DNA of 5,447 nt from Streptococcus sp. (GTDB taxonomy: Bacteria; Bacillota; Bacilli; Lactobacillales; Streptococcaceae): contig JAPJPE010000091.1 in assembly GCA_030825825.1 (NCBI GenBank), positions 1-5,447 of the forward strand, given 5' to 3'. Under the pieces are notes generated by a model. That model did no database searches. It had not been told where the DNA came from and was given only the letters and a program-made list of their open reading frames with translations. Position 1 is the first letter of the stretch. Each line of letters opens with the position of its first letter. The position numbers were made by a program, and so were the translations under genes. Shown here piece after piece: positions 5,314 through 5,447 of this stretch.

Positions 5314-5447
5314 AAAAGAGAGTGGGACAGAAATCGGTAATTCGTTAGAATTCGATTTCGTCGTCCCACCTCCGCACAGTTGAGTAGGGCTATAAAAGCT
5401 GATGAAATCAGCGTAGTAGAGCCCACTCAACCACTGCGTCTTGCTCG
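5314..5447 (+). repeat. Right copy of the palindromic intergenic repeat, two hairpins
   Basis: It begins 2 nt after the rhodanese-like stop and runs off the window. Hairpin one (5322-5369) has outer arms gtgggac/gtcccac, an asymmetric bulge, gaaatcg/cgatttc, then aattc/gaatt around a gtta loop. Hairpin two (5373-5438) has cgca/tgcg, gttgagt/actcaac, gggct/agccc and an apex gctgat/atcagc with a 3-nt loop. Its first 53 bases recur inverted and exact at 1-53. There is no T tract after either hairpin, so it would be at best a weak or RNA-stabilising terminator. No open reading frame of note lies in it. I do not recognise a transposase-type terminal inverted repeat. Confidence 0.85.

Noticed and set aside
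5106..5430. Minus-strand frames over the rhodanese-like gene and the right-hand repeat
   Set aside because: They consist of antisense rhodanese sequence and palindromic repeat DNA, with no family signature.

Overview
The window looks like a chromosomal segment from an oral Streptococcus, probably of the mitis/sanguinis/parasanguinis kind. The evidence is the gene set (yutD-rlmN-vanZ-like cluster, yqgQ, a competence-type prepilin peptidase), low to moderate G+C, extended -10 promoters of the TNTGNTATAAT type and a perfect SigX/ComX 'combox' (TACGAATA). Species cannot be fixed from the sequence alone. There is no phage, CRISPR, IS transposase or tRNA.

Layout. (1) 1-53: the end of a palindromic intergenic repeat. 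(2) 111-2344: a tight plus-strand operon of a YutD-family protein with a long basic tail, the radical-SAM methyltransferase RlmN, and a small VanZ-family membrane protein whose start lies inside rlmN. (3) 2380-2672: a consensus promoter followed by a complete T-box riboswitch. Its specifier is UGG and its antiterminator bulge is UGGC, so both match tRNA-Trp. (4) 2769-3956: a single-gene tryptophan synthase beta subunit (trpB) with no trpA or other trp gene beside it; its proteins' motifs look closer to enteric TrpB than to the usual streptococcal operon TrpB. (5) 3964-4623, minus strand: a type IV prepilin peptidase (pilD/comC/cclA type), convergent with trpB. The likely trpB terminator lies inside its coding sequence, and a combox sits 7 nt before its start codon. 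(6) 4711-5312: yqgQ and a membrane-anchored rhodanese-like protein without any cysteine, translationally overlapped. (7) 5314-5447: a second, inverted and longer copy of the repeat from the left edge.

How it works together. Three regulatory regimes meet here. Housekeeping sigma-A transcription drives the rlmN and yqgQ units. Charged tRNA-Trp level controls trpB, which alone can only make tryptophan from indole plus serine, so indole scavenging is the natural reading. SigX should drive the prepilin peptidase during competence, where it would mature the pseudopilins of the DNA-uptake pilus. The most unusual points are the two divergent genes at 4624-4710, both of whose promoters abut the start codon (predicted leaderless mRNAs), the orphan T-box trpB, the cysteine-free rhodanese, and the exact 53-bp inverted repeats flanking the whole block. 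None of this amounts to a clearly new defence or mobile system; the region is mainly core genome with interesting regulation.
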